From the NCBI GenBank assembly GCA_937123825.1, contig CAKZKQ010000772.1, positions 1-33,855 on the forward strand: DNA of 33,855 bases, in the 5' to 3' direction. This DNA comes from an uncultured Pseudomonadota bacterium (lineage in GTDB: Bacteria; Myxococcota_A; Bradymonadia; Bradymonadales; GCA-2716585). The translations under genes were made by a program, and so were the position numbers. The notes beneath the pieces are model-generated. The model ran no database searches. It saw only the letters and a list, made by a program, of their open reading frames with translations, and had not been told where the DNA came from. Below, piece by piece: positions 1 to 9,700 of the stretch; position 1 is the first letter of the stretch; the number at the start of each line of letters is the position of its first letter.

Positions 1-1284
1 GACGAGGTCGGGGACGCTGTCCTGGTCGGTGTCGAGCAGTCATGAGGCGCCTTTGGTGCGCGGGCAGGGGTCTTGGGCGTCGGGGATGGTGTCGCCGTCG
101 AGGTCGCCGTCGCAGGCATCGCCCAGGTTGTCGAGGTTGGAGTCGAGTTGGTTGGGGTTGGGGACCAGGAGGCAGACGTCGAGGGCGTTGGGGACGCCGT
201 CGCCGTCGTAGTCTCCGGCGCAGGCGTCGCCGATGCCGTCGTTGTCGCTGTCGAGTTGTTGGGGGTCGGGCAGCAGGGGGCAGACGTCGCAGGCGTCGCC
301 GACGCCGTCGCCGTCGGTGTCGTCTTGTTGGGGGTCGGGGCGCGTGGGACAGAGGTCGTCGCGGTCGGGCACCAGGTCCGCGTCCCAGTCCTCGCCTTCG
401 CGGACGCAAAACTCTCCGATGCCGTCGCCGTTGTCGTCGCGCTGATCGGGGTTGGGGTCGTCGGGGCAGTTGTCGATGGGGTCGACGACGCCGTCTTTGT
501 CGCGGTCGAAGGAGACGGTGCCGGGCTGGCAGTGATCGCCGACGCCGTTGCCGTCAAAGTCGAGTTGGCTGGGGTTGGGGGTGATGGGGCAGTTGTCGTG
601 CAGGAGCGCGACGCCGTCGCCGTCTTCGTCGCTGTCATTGCCAAGGAAACGCCCGGCGCAGATGTCGCCCTGGCCGTCTTCGTCGGCGTCGAGTTGGTCG
701 GCGTTGGGGGTCAACGGACAGTTGTCGCAGGCGTTGGGGACGCCGTCACCGTCGCCGTCGATCTGGTCGGGGTCAAAGATGTCGGGGCAACCGTCGATGA
801 TGTCGCCGATGCCGTCACCGTCGGCGTCGGCGTTGAGCCCAGATTCGCAGCGATCGCCTTTGCCGTTGCGGTTGCGGTCGAGCTGCTGGGCGTCAAAAAT
901 CACGGGGCAGACGTCGCAGGCGTCGCCGTGGCCGTCGCCATCGGTGTCGCGCTGTCCTGGGTTCTCCAGCGCGGGGCAGTTGTCTTCGGGGTCCAGGACG
1001 CCGTCTTCGTCGGTGTCGGGCCACTGGGCGCGGTCCTGGGGGTCACAGCGGTTGCCAAACCCGTCCTGGTTGTCGTCAAGCTGGTCGGGGTTGTAGGCCC
1101 TGGGACAGACATCGCAGGCGTCGCCGACGCCGTCGCCGTCTCGATCCTGATGGGGAAAGTCGGGCAGCGCGTCGCAGGGGTCGCAGACATCACCCAGGCC
1201 GTCGGCGTCACCATCGAGTTGCTCGGGGTTGGGATCGACGGGGCAGTTGTCGCGCTCGTCGGGGATGCCGTCTTCATCACGATC
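1..1284 (-). repeat. Tandem thrombospondin type-3 coding repeats
   Basis: The DNA is an array of imperfect repeats rich in GTCGCCGTCG-type words on the plus strand, coding on the minus strand for repeated Asp-rich calcium-binding loops and CP dipeptides. Module lengths vary and no two copies look identical, so this is an old diverged array, not a fresh expansion. The pattern continues past the TGA at 40-42 to the window edge. Confidence 0.75.
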
Positions 1285-1566
1285 GGGACGCACCATGACG
1301 TCGGGATCGACCGGCACGTCGTCCGGCACATCGCCGGTGTCTTCCTCAACATCTTCTTCTTCGGCGTCGGGGACGCCGATGTCGGACGACGGGCGCAAGA
1401 GACACCGCCCCTGGTCGCAGACCTCACCGGGGCCGCAGTCGCTGCTGGAGCGACACGCATTGCCGTCGGCGTTGGCCAACGTCCCCAACGCTGTGGGATC
1501 TGCGCAGCCCCACAACGCCGTCAGGACCCAAAACACCAGAATGGTCACGCACCACCACTGCTTCAT
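40..1566 (-). CDS. Thrombospondin type-3 repeat lipoprotein, apparently interrupted
   Basis: Predicted surface lipoprotein of 508 residues. The N-terminus is a short basic region, a hydrophobic stretch and a lipobox ending L-W-G-C, so Cys21 is the likely lipidated residue. A small Cys-rich motif (C-x5-C-x5-C-x4-C, residues 38-55) follows, then an acidic Asp/Glu/Val/Pro linker, then about a dozen thrombospondin type-3 modules from residue 95 to the end. These are Asp-rich loops of the D-x-D-x-D-G type alternating with CP pairs, a family known to bind calcium and form rod-like stalks. The ATG overlaps the stop of the upstream radical SAM gene by 4 nt (ATGA) and has no clear Shine-Dalgarno of its own, so translation is probably coupled. 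Oddly, the frame stops at a TGA at 40-42 inside a repeat, and the 13 codons left in the window beyond it continue the repeat pattern in the same frame. The gene is therefore probably broken or longer than it appears. Confidence 0.85.
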   Translation of the reverse strand: MKQWWCVTILVFWVLTALWGCADPTALGTLANADGNACRSSSDCGPGEVCDQGRCLLRPSSDIGVPDAEEEDVEEDTGDVPDDVPVDPDVMVRPDRDEDGIPDERDNCPVDPNPEQLDGDADGLGDVCDPCDALPDFPHQDRDGDGVGDACDVCPRAYNPDQLDDNQDGFGNRCDPQDRAQWPDTDEDGVLDPEDNCPALENPGQRDTDGDGHGDACDVCPVIFDAQQLDRNRNGKGDRCESGLNADADGDGIGDIIDGCPDIFDPDQIDGDGDGVPNACDNCPLTPNADQLDADEDGQGDICAGRFLGNDSDEDGDGVALLHDNCPITPNPSQLDFDGNGVGDHCQPGTVSFDRDKDGVVDPIDNCPDDPNPDQRDDNGDGIGEFCVREGEDWDADLVPDRDDLCPTRPDPQQDDTDGDGVGDACDVCPLLPDPQQLDSDNDGIGDACAGDYDGDGVPNALDVCLLVPNPNQLDSNLDNLGDACDGDLDGDTIPDAQDPCPRTKGAS

Positions 1567-2483
1567 GCGCGCCGCAACCTCCGACCGTCAAACCAGGCGA
1601 GTTCCAAACCCGACGCCTCCAACATCGCGCGCCCCTGCTCACTCTCCTCCTTTGTCAACGCTCGCCAGGGGGCGTTGTCCGCCAGACCAAAGGGGTGAAA
1701 GGCGGGCATGACGTTGACGTGAGCGTGCGGGGCGTGCTCGGCCAACCATCTTAGCGTCGGAGAGGTGCAACACGCCAGATGGCCCGGCATCAAGAGGTGA
1801 CGCACCCAAAGGACCACGTCAGGCACGGGGTCGGCGTTGGGGTTCGAGCGGGCACGTTGATGAAGCCACCGGAGATTGCGGGTCAAAACGGCCCAATAAT
1901 CCTGCACGTTGGCGATGGACTGGGCGCAGGCGTCGTTGCCAAACTTCAGGTCGACGACAAAGATTTCGCACAGGTGCGCGGCCAACTCCAACGCGCGCGG
2001 CGTCAGGTAGCCGTTGGTGTTGAGCAAGATCGGCGGGCGCTGCTCGACCAGTTCATCCAAACGCCGGGCAAACCGGGCGATGAACGGCAAGATGATCCCC
2101 GGCTCGCCGCCGACAAAGTTGATGTTCTGGGCCGCGGACCACTTGCCGGTCAACTCCACCGCCACCCGCAGCGCCAGCAACTCAGGGTCGGCCGCAGGGG
2201 GCGCAAAGGGCGGCAGCAGGTGCTCGGCCTCTGAGCAAAAGTTGCACGCCATCGAGCAACCCGTGTTGAAGATCGCCAGGCTGGGCACCAGCGGCGCCTC
2301 TTCGCCCACGTGCAAGAGCCGGTTGTAGAGGTGGACCTCGTCGGCCAGACCACACGCGCCGCGCTCCCCGTGGGGCCTCATTGCCCCGCAGCGCTGCTCA
2401 CAGAGCGTGCAAGGGGCATAGACCTCCTCCAGGGCTTCGACCACCTCTGCGGGCGTCATGCGGCGTTTGGAGCGCTGACTCAT
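1563..2483 (-). CDS. Radical SAM protein, PflX/pyruvate-formate-lyase-activase-like
   Basis: A 306-residue radical SAM enzyme, expected to bind a [4Fe-4S] cluster and cleave S-adenosylmethionine. The cluster motif C-x3-C-x2-C is at Cys76, Cys80 and Cys83, preceded by F-N-T-G. A G-G-E-P motif for SAM amino-group binding is near residues 125-128. An N-terminal Cys set (Cys25, Cys28, Cys32, Cys44) resembles the extra Cys module of PflX-type proteins and could hold a second metal site. The ATG has a strong Shine-Dalgarno (AAGGAGGGG, about 7 nt upstream). The gene lies 57 nt downstream of the giant TPR gene and overlaps the TSP3 lipoprotein start by 4 nt, so the two are probably cotranscribed. The substrate cannot be told from sequence. 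The family assignment is firm, but the PflX sub-assignment is moderate. Confidence 0.85.
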   Translation of the reverse strand: MSQRSKRRMTPAEVVEALEEVYAPCTLCEQRCGAMRPHGERGACGLADEVHLYNRLLHVGEEAPLVPSLAIFNTGCSMACNFCSEAEHLLPPFAPPAADPELLALRVAVELTGKWSAAQNINFVGGEPGIILPFIARFARRLDELVEQRPPILLNTNGYLTPRALELAAHLCEIFVVDLKFGNDACAQSIANVQDYWAVLTRNLRWLHQRARSNPNADPVPDVVLWVRHLLMPGHLACCTSPTLRWLAEHAPHAHVNVMPAFHPFGLADNAPWRALTKEESEQGRAMLEASGLELAWFDGRRLRRA

Positions 2484-2540
2484 GCCAGACCCCTCCTTGT
2501 CAGACCAAAGAAGACGGCAGACACGCTGGGGGGCCCGGAG

Positions 2541-3775
2541 CTACGGGGTGGTCTCAGAGGAGTCCTTTTTGGGGGAATCGTCAAAGCCGCCAAGGAGCAG
2601 GCCTTCATCGTCTTCATCGTCAGCCTCATCATCCTCGTCCATCGGATCAAAGAACTCGATGGAGTTGGGCCCTTCACCGATCAACTCATGCCCTGGCGCC
2701 TCGTCGGGCTCGGGAAGCGGCGCGGGCTGCTGAAACTCACCCGAGGCAGGCGGCGCGGGCGGCGGAAGCTCGGAAGCATCCCCTTCCTGCCCTTCTGCAT
2801 CAGACGGGACGGGCGCCGCTGGGGGCGCCGCAGGCGGCGCGGGAGGCGCGGGAGGCACATCGCCCGAAAGCTCGTCCCCATCGTCAATGACGGCCTCGAT
2901 GTCATCCACATCGACCACCTCAACCACCTCGGAAGCATCCACTTCCACAGCTTCATCATCGGAGGACGGTTGGGCAAGGTCACTGGCGGACTCGTCCATC
3001 GAGACGGACACTTCAGAGGGAAGCTCTTCGAGCGGCACCCCTTCAGAGGTCAACAAGGCCAACGACGTGGGGTCTTCGTCGTAGAGTGACAGCGGCATCT
3101 CGGCCGGAGCCGGGGGCGGCTCGGACACCTCAGCTCCGTGGCCCTCCTGCGCCTGGACCTCATCTTGCGCCGCTGCAGGCGCCTCTTGGGTGGCTTGTGC
3201 AAGCGGGGGTGGGGGCGGCGCGACGTCGTCATCCAATCCAGCGGAGGCCTCAGGCTGAGCGTCGGGCGCAGGTGCAGCGATGTCATCGTCAGACAACGCC
3301 CCTTCCTGGGCATCAACGACAGCCTCGGCAGCATCCACGGACACCGCCGCCTCTTGCGCTGGAGAGTCATCCGCGCCCAGGCCCTCTTCAGCCACCAACA
3401 CAGGTTGCCCGTCTTCATCTTGCGGGCTGGCTTCAACGGCTTCAGCGACTTCGACGGCCTCAACCGCTTCGATGGCTTCGGCGACGACTTCTTCGCCGGG
3501 CTCATCCGCGCCGACTTCGCCGGGAGACACCGGCGGCGCGGGCGGCGGCGCGATCTCCTCTTTGCCCACCACCAGCTCTGTGGTGAGGTCGGCCTCTTCA
3601 AGCTCCATCGCGTCGCCCATCGGCGCCACGGACGCCTCGGCCTCTTCGATGGCCGCCTCGTCGTCCAACTCAAACTCAAGCAGCTCGTCGTCGGTGACCT
3701 CCACGGCCTCTTCCGCCGACGGCAGCAGCACGGCCTTGGGCGTCTCGATGACCGAGCGCTGGGGCAAAGGCTCAC
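2541..3775 (-). repeat. Low-complexity acidic/Ala-Pro tail of the giant TPR protein
   Basis: The C-terminal coding segment is compositionally biased. Runs of E-A-V-E and E-A-I-E units alternate with P-P-A-P blocks and Asp/Glu clusters, ending in a D-E-D-D-E-type acidic patch and a short polar end. It is likely disordered. Coding character is retained, since the frame stays open and wobble positions are G/C-rich. Confidence 0.6.
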
Positions 3776-6700
3776 CCTTGAGCTTGCGGCGCGCCAGGAT
3801 AAAGTCCTCGCTGAGCAGGTAGAGGACCACCTCGCGGATGTCCCGGCTGGTCTCCATGGCCACGATCAGGTCTTCAAAAGACCGGATGGAGGGGCTGCGC
3901 AGGCGCTCTTCCTCACGCAAGAGGCGCTTGAGGGCCACCAACGGCTCACCGCACAAGAAGAGCCCGGTGCGCTGCGCCGACGCTCTGGCAGTGTAGCGCC
4001 AATCGACCACGGTCGGGCGCTTGTCCCCAAAGACCTCCTGGCAGGCCTCGACGAGCGCCGCCAGGCTGACCTTGTCCACCTCGTCCATGACCTCTTCAAG
4101 AGACTCCAGCCAGAACTCGATCCGCTCCTGAAGACGCTCGTCGACGCGCCAGGCGCGCTCTTGCGGCTCGACCGCCAGCGCAAAGACGGCCTCGTAAAAC
4201 GCCATGAACTCAAAGGGCGGCAACGCCGCCACGGTGATGAAGGCCGAGCGGCTCATCTCCAACGCGCGCCCCAACACAAAGCGCTGCTCGCGGTTGAAGA
4301 GACCCCGGAAGATGTCCTCTCCGATCACCACGCTGGGCGGGTTGGACAAGGCCATCTGAATGCCCCGGACCTCATCGCGGCGCAGGTAAAGCTCCACCTC
4401 AGACTGGCCAAGGATCTCGGCCACGTCGCGGAAGATGTTGGCGACGTTGAGGTTGCGCCGACCGCTGATCCGATCGCTCTCGTCCACGCCCAGATCCGTC
4501 AACGACTGGTAGAGCACGCCGCGGGCCTTGCGGTAGACAAAGGTCAGGAGGCTGGCCAGCGGACCGCGCCCCAAAGGCGGCAGGATGTGCTCGTGGTAGG
4601 CGTCGGCGTTGAGGTCGCCGCTGCGCAGATCGCTCAAATCATCGCGGTGGTCGCGCACCTGCTGCTGCTCCTCTCGCGAGGTGCACCGGCAAAAATCAAG
4701 CAGCCGCAAGATCTGAGCGGCCCCATCGTGCCTGTCCGTCTCCCGATAAAGCGCCAACAACTGCCTGAAGCGCTCCTGGGTGACCTCACCGAGCATGATC
4801 AACGTCCTCAGCGCGTCCAGCGCCGACTCCGGATCATGCTGCGAGGGGGTCAGGTAGAGCCGATAGAGGGCGTCGTGCACGCGGAAGTCGCGCGGCGCCA
4901 ATTCGCGCAGCTCCTGATAGACCCCCAGCGCCCGGTCGTGGGCCTGAAGCTCTTCATGCAAGAGGCTGCCGAGCCGCCGCAGGACTTCGATCCGCAGCGA
5001 GACGTTGTTGTCGGCCAGCGAGGAGACAAACCCATCGTAACGCTCGATCAGCGCCTCAAAATCGCCTCTGGCCCCCAACATCAACCCGATCTGTCCCAGC
5101 GCGTCGAGGTTGGTGGGGTCCAACTCAAGGGCGCGCTCGTACACACCCAACGCCTCACTGGCGCGCCCGTGGCCGTTGTAGAGAATGTGGCCGTGACGCA
5201 GCAGGTGGCGCACAGCACCGCGAACCCAGCGCCGGTCTTCGGCGCGCTCGGGATGATCCGCCAGCGCCAACTGATCCTGCTCAATGAGCTGGCCAGAGAT
5301 CTCCAGGGCGCGCTCCCAACGCTCCTGCTTGATGTGGATGCCCAGCCCCCTCTCGGCCGCCAGCAGATCGCCGGGGAAGTCCTCAAGGATCTTTTCGTAG
5401 GCGGTCAGCGCCATGGCCGGATCCGAGAGGCGATCGCCGTAAAGATCACCCAGCTTGACCAGGAGGCTGCGGCGCACGTCTTTGTCCTCGGTCAAGTCAA
5501 TGACGCGGGAGAGCGCCGCGGCGGCCTGCTCTTCGCGCTGAAGCGCGGTGGCGATCTCGTAAGAGAGTTGGGCAGCGACCCGATGGGAAGGATCGCGCTC
5601 CAGGGTCAACTCCAGAAAATCAAGGGCCTTGTCGCTCTGGTTGTTGCTGTGGTGGATGCTGCCGAGCATGAACGAGGCGTGGGCGATCTCGGCGTCCTGC
5701 ATGTTCTCCAGGTGGGTGGCCATGAGCTTGCGCAGGTGACGCGCAGCGGCGTCGCGGTTGCCCATGTTGAAGAGCAGCCGCCCTGCCCCCATCAACGCCC
5801 GGATGTTGGTGCTGCGGATGCGCAGCGCCTGGACGTAGTGCTCAATGGCCTCATCGTGACGCCCCAACGCCTCCATCGCGTACCCAAGGCGCACGGTGTA
5901 GGTGACAAACGCTGGCTCATCGCTGGACTCATAGACCCCCAATCGGCTGGGGTCGAGCGGCTGAGACTCCACCACGATGCGGGTGAAGGTCCCCCCAACC
6001 AGCACCCCGTAGGTCTCTGCGGCCTCGTACCAGAGGCCAGCATGGAAGGCGGCGTCGGCCAGGTCCCTGAGCGCGACCAGCATCTGGCCGTCGATGAAGA
6101 GCGCCTCGCGGTAGGCCTCCACAGCGGCGGCCGGATCTTGCCCCCGATCGCGGAAGATGCCGCCGATTTCCCACAAGAGTTCAGCGCGCCGGGCCGCTTC
6201 GTTGGTCTGATCGACCTCCAGGCGCAGCAGCGAGATCTGACGCTCCCACTGATCCCCCACGGCCAGGTAGCGGATGACGGCCTGACGGGCACGGGGGTTG
6301 TTGGGATGGAGCTTAAGCGCGTGCTCGTAGGCCTCAAAGGCGGCGTCGTCGTTGCGCTTGTAGCGCTCCTCGACCTCGGCGATCTGACACCAGATGTCGG
6401 CCTGGAGGTCATCCGACAGCGCGTTGGGGGGTTCGAGCGCCACCGCCTTGCGGTACCAACCAAGCGCATCGTCCCAGCGCTCAAGGCGGATGCAGAGCCT
6501 GCCCAGATCGGTGAAGGTCGGGGCGTCTTCGTCGGTCAACGCCACCAACTCTTCAAGCACTTCGGCGGCGTGGCCGGGGTGATAGAGGCGCTCTTCGTAG
6601 ACCTCCGAGATCCGACGCAGGGTCAGCGCCTTGCCCTCGGGGCTCAGGAAGTCCATGGAGCGGCGCAGGGTGCTGATGTGATCCTGCCAGCGCTCCAGCC

Positions 6701-9700
6701 CAGCATAGAGTTCGGCCAAACGCTCGATGGCTTCGACGTCGTCGGGGAAGCGGCCCAGCAGATCGTTGAGGAGCTTGACCCCACGGCGAGGAGTCTTGAG
6801 CCCGTCGAGGCTCATATCGACCATCAAGCGCAGGATCCGCAGTTGCTCCCGGCGCAAATCCCCGGTGTTGGACTGCTCGCCGTCATCGTTGAGCAGCCTC
6901 GCCGGAACCTCTTGACCATGTTCAATGGCCTCAAGCTCGGGCATCAGGTCATCAAAGAGCTTGACCCGCTCTTGATAGGTGTCCATGAGCGCGTCGAGCT
7001 TGTTGCTCTCCTCAAGGGTGCTCTCAAGGCGCTCAAAGAAGCTCTGGCGCAAGGGGCGCAGGTCCAACAGGCGCTGGATCATCTCCACCGAGCGCGTGGG
7101 GCGCCTATTGTTGGCGTAGAGCACGGCCAATTGGTCAAGGATCGGGATGAGCCGCTCGCCGTCGTCCTGGCTGTCGAGGATCTCGACGATCTGCTCCAGA
7201 ATCCGGGCCTTGCGATCGGGCTGCTCAAGACGCTCATAGAGCGCAGCCAGACGCTCCAACACCTCGATGTTGCGCGGATTGAGGCGCAGCGCCCGGCGGT
7301 GGTACTCCACGGCCCGCTCAGGGTCGGCGCTCTGCTCCAGGAGGGCAGCCACGGCCAGATAAGCGTCGTAGCGCCCTTCCCTGTCCACGGTCCGCTCGGC
7401 GCGGTGGATGTAGAGTCCCACCAGAGACTCCAGATCGTCGCGGTTGCGGTAGAGGACTTCGAGCTGCGCCAGGACATCGCTGTCGTCGGGCGAGACTTCC
7501 AGTGCGCGACGCAGCAGATCGATGGCGTGCGCGTCCAACTCCAGCGGACCGCTCAGCAGGCGCGCCGACGCCAGGTAAAAGGGCATGGCCTGGTCCCGAC
7601 GGCTCTGTTCGGCCTCGTTCTGGTAGGCCTCGGCGACCTCACCCAGGCGCTTGACCTGCTCGCCGAGCGCCTCAAGGCGCCGCTGGACGTCTTCATGGCG
7701 CGGCTCAATCTTGAAGGCGCGCATCATGGAGGCGAAGGCCTCTTCATGTTCCTGGCGCGCGTCGTGGAGTTCGGTCATGCGGGTCAGGAAGTGGATCTGC
7801 CCTTCGACGTCGTTTTCGCTGCGGCACTCCTTGATGACCACTTCGTAGAGCTTGAGCACCAGATCGCGCACGGTCTGCTCGGCCACCGCAAGCTCTCGCA
7901 GCCGCTCTTCGATCTCCAGGCGACGCGGATCGAGTTGGAAAGCCAGGACGTACTGCTCCAGGGCCCGCTCGGGGTCTTCAAGGTGGGCCTCGATCAGGCG
8001 CGCGTTGTCCAACAAGACGTCGATCTGTGCGTCGCGGCCTTCAAGCCCCCTCCAGCGCTCTTCTCCAAGAGAGACCAGTTCTTGCCAGAGGCCTTCCTCT
8101 TCGGCCAGCGTGCGCAGTCGGACCAGGGTTTGCTCGGCCTGGGTTTCGATGCTCAGCGCAGCGCGCAGGGTGCCAAAGGCCTCGGGCGGGTTTTCCAGGC
8201 CTCGGCGCTGCAGTTCGGCCACCTTCCAGTGAAGCTCGGCCAGCGGTTCGGCCTCCACGGTCTGCTCGATGAGCTTGCCGTAAAGCTCCACGACGCGCTG
8301 CCAGAGCGCGGGCTCGTCTTGGGCAAGGCGCTCGAGTTCTTGCAACTCTTGTCCTTGCCTGGGGGCGTCGAGGAAAATCTCGCGGTGAATGCCAAAGGCG
8401 GTGCGGGGATCGCCAAGGCGCACTTCGATCAACTCGGCCATGCGGCGCTGGATGTCGTGGCGCGCTTCGATCGTGGGGCTGCGCGAGGCGTCGGCCGAGA
8501 GGACCTGAAGCAGGTGCGGCCACAGCGAGGCCTTCTCTGCCAGGCGGTAAAGCTCTTCAAGGTGCTGGCCATCATCGGGGGCGACCTCGTGGGCCTGGGC
8601 GACACGGGCAAAGGCTGCCGCGGGTTGCTCAAGGCGCTCTTCGAGGACCAACGCCAGCGAGCGCAGCAGCGCCACCTGCTGGGCGGGGTCCGTGACCAAC
8701 TCCACCAGACGGGCGCGCACATTGACCAGCGCCTCGGGGCGCTCCAATGGCTCGTCGTAGAGGCGCTCCAGGCGCTGAAGCGCGTCCCGATTGGCGGGGT
8801 GGAGCGTGAGGACCTGCTCCAGGACGTCGGCGGCAACTTCGGGCGCGCCCAGGCGCTCTTCCTGCAACGAGGACAACTCCAGGAGGCGGTCGATGCGCCG
8901 GGCGATGTCGCTGGTTTGCGCGGCGAGCTTGTCAAGAACGGCGGCGGCGCGTGGCCAGCGTTGCTCTTCGAGCAGGAGGTTGTGGAGTTGCTCAAGGCTG
9001 GAGGTGTCCATGGGGTGGTCTTCGACCAGACGCTCCAGCGTATTGATGGCCCCATCGACGTCATCGAGGTGCTCCAGGCGCACCTCGGTCTCTTTGAGCA
9101 TCAACTCATGGCGGCGCGCGCTGTCAGACTCAAAGCGCAGCAGCTCGCCGATGACCGCGACCTGCGCGGTGTGATCCTCGCGCACCGAGTGGATCTCGTA
9201 GAGGGCCTGACGTGCCAGGAGGTCTTCAGGCAACTCTTCGAGCAGCTCATGATAGACGCCAGCGGCCTCTTCGAGGCGATCGTGTTGGCGCCAAACGCGG
9301 CCAATCTTGCGCAAGAGCCGGGCGCGGGCGTCGGCGTCGGGCGAAATGCCAAGGCGAGCACGGCAGACGGCGATGAGCTGCTCCCAACGGCCCAACTGGC
9401 TGTAGAGTTGCTCCAGGGTCTGGAGCGCGTCGGGGTCTTTGGGGCGGACCTCAAGGACGCGCAGCCACAGCGCGACGGCCCGCTCCAGATCGCCCAACTC
9501 CTGCTCGGCCAGCATCGCCATGCGACTCAGGAAGTGGACCTTGTCGCTGGTGTCGCGGGCGCGCTCGGCTTCGGCTTCGAGGACCTCCATCAGGCCTTCA
9601 AAGTCTTGCCGGGCGAAGAGCACCTGTTGAAGCTCGTCGAGGGCCTCCTGGCGCAGATGTTCGCCCTGGAGCAAGCGCTTGTAGGTGTTGATCGCCTCGG

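Noticed and set aside
1..60. TGA at 40-42 read as selenocysteine
   Set aside because: Nothing in the window suggests a selenoprotein; TSP3 lipoproteins are not known to carry selenocysteine, and a nonsense change or error is simpler.
73..1698. 541-codon plus-strand frame opposite the TSP3 lipoprotein
   Set aside because: A register-locked shadow of a repeat gene with a Val/Ala-rich, meaningless translation.
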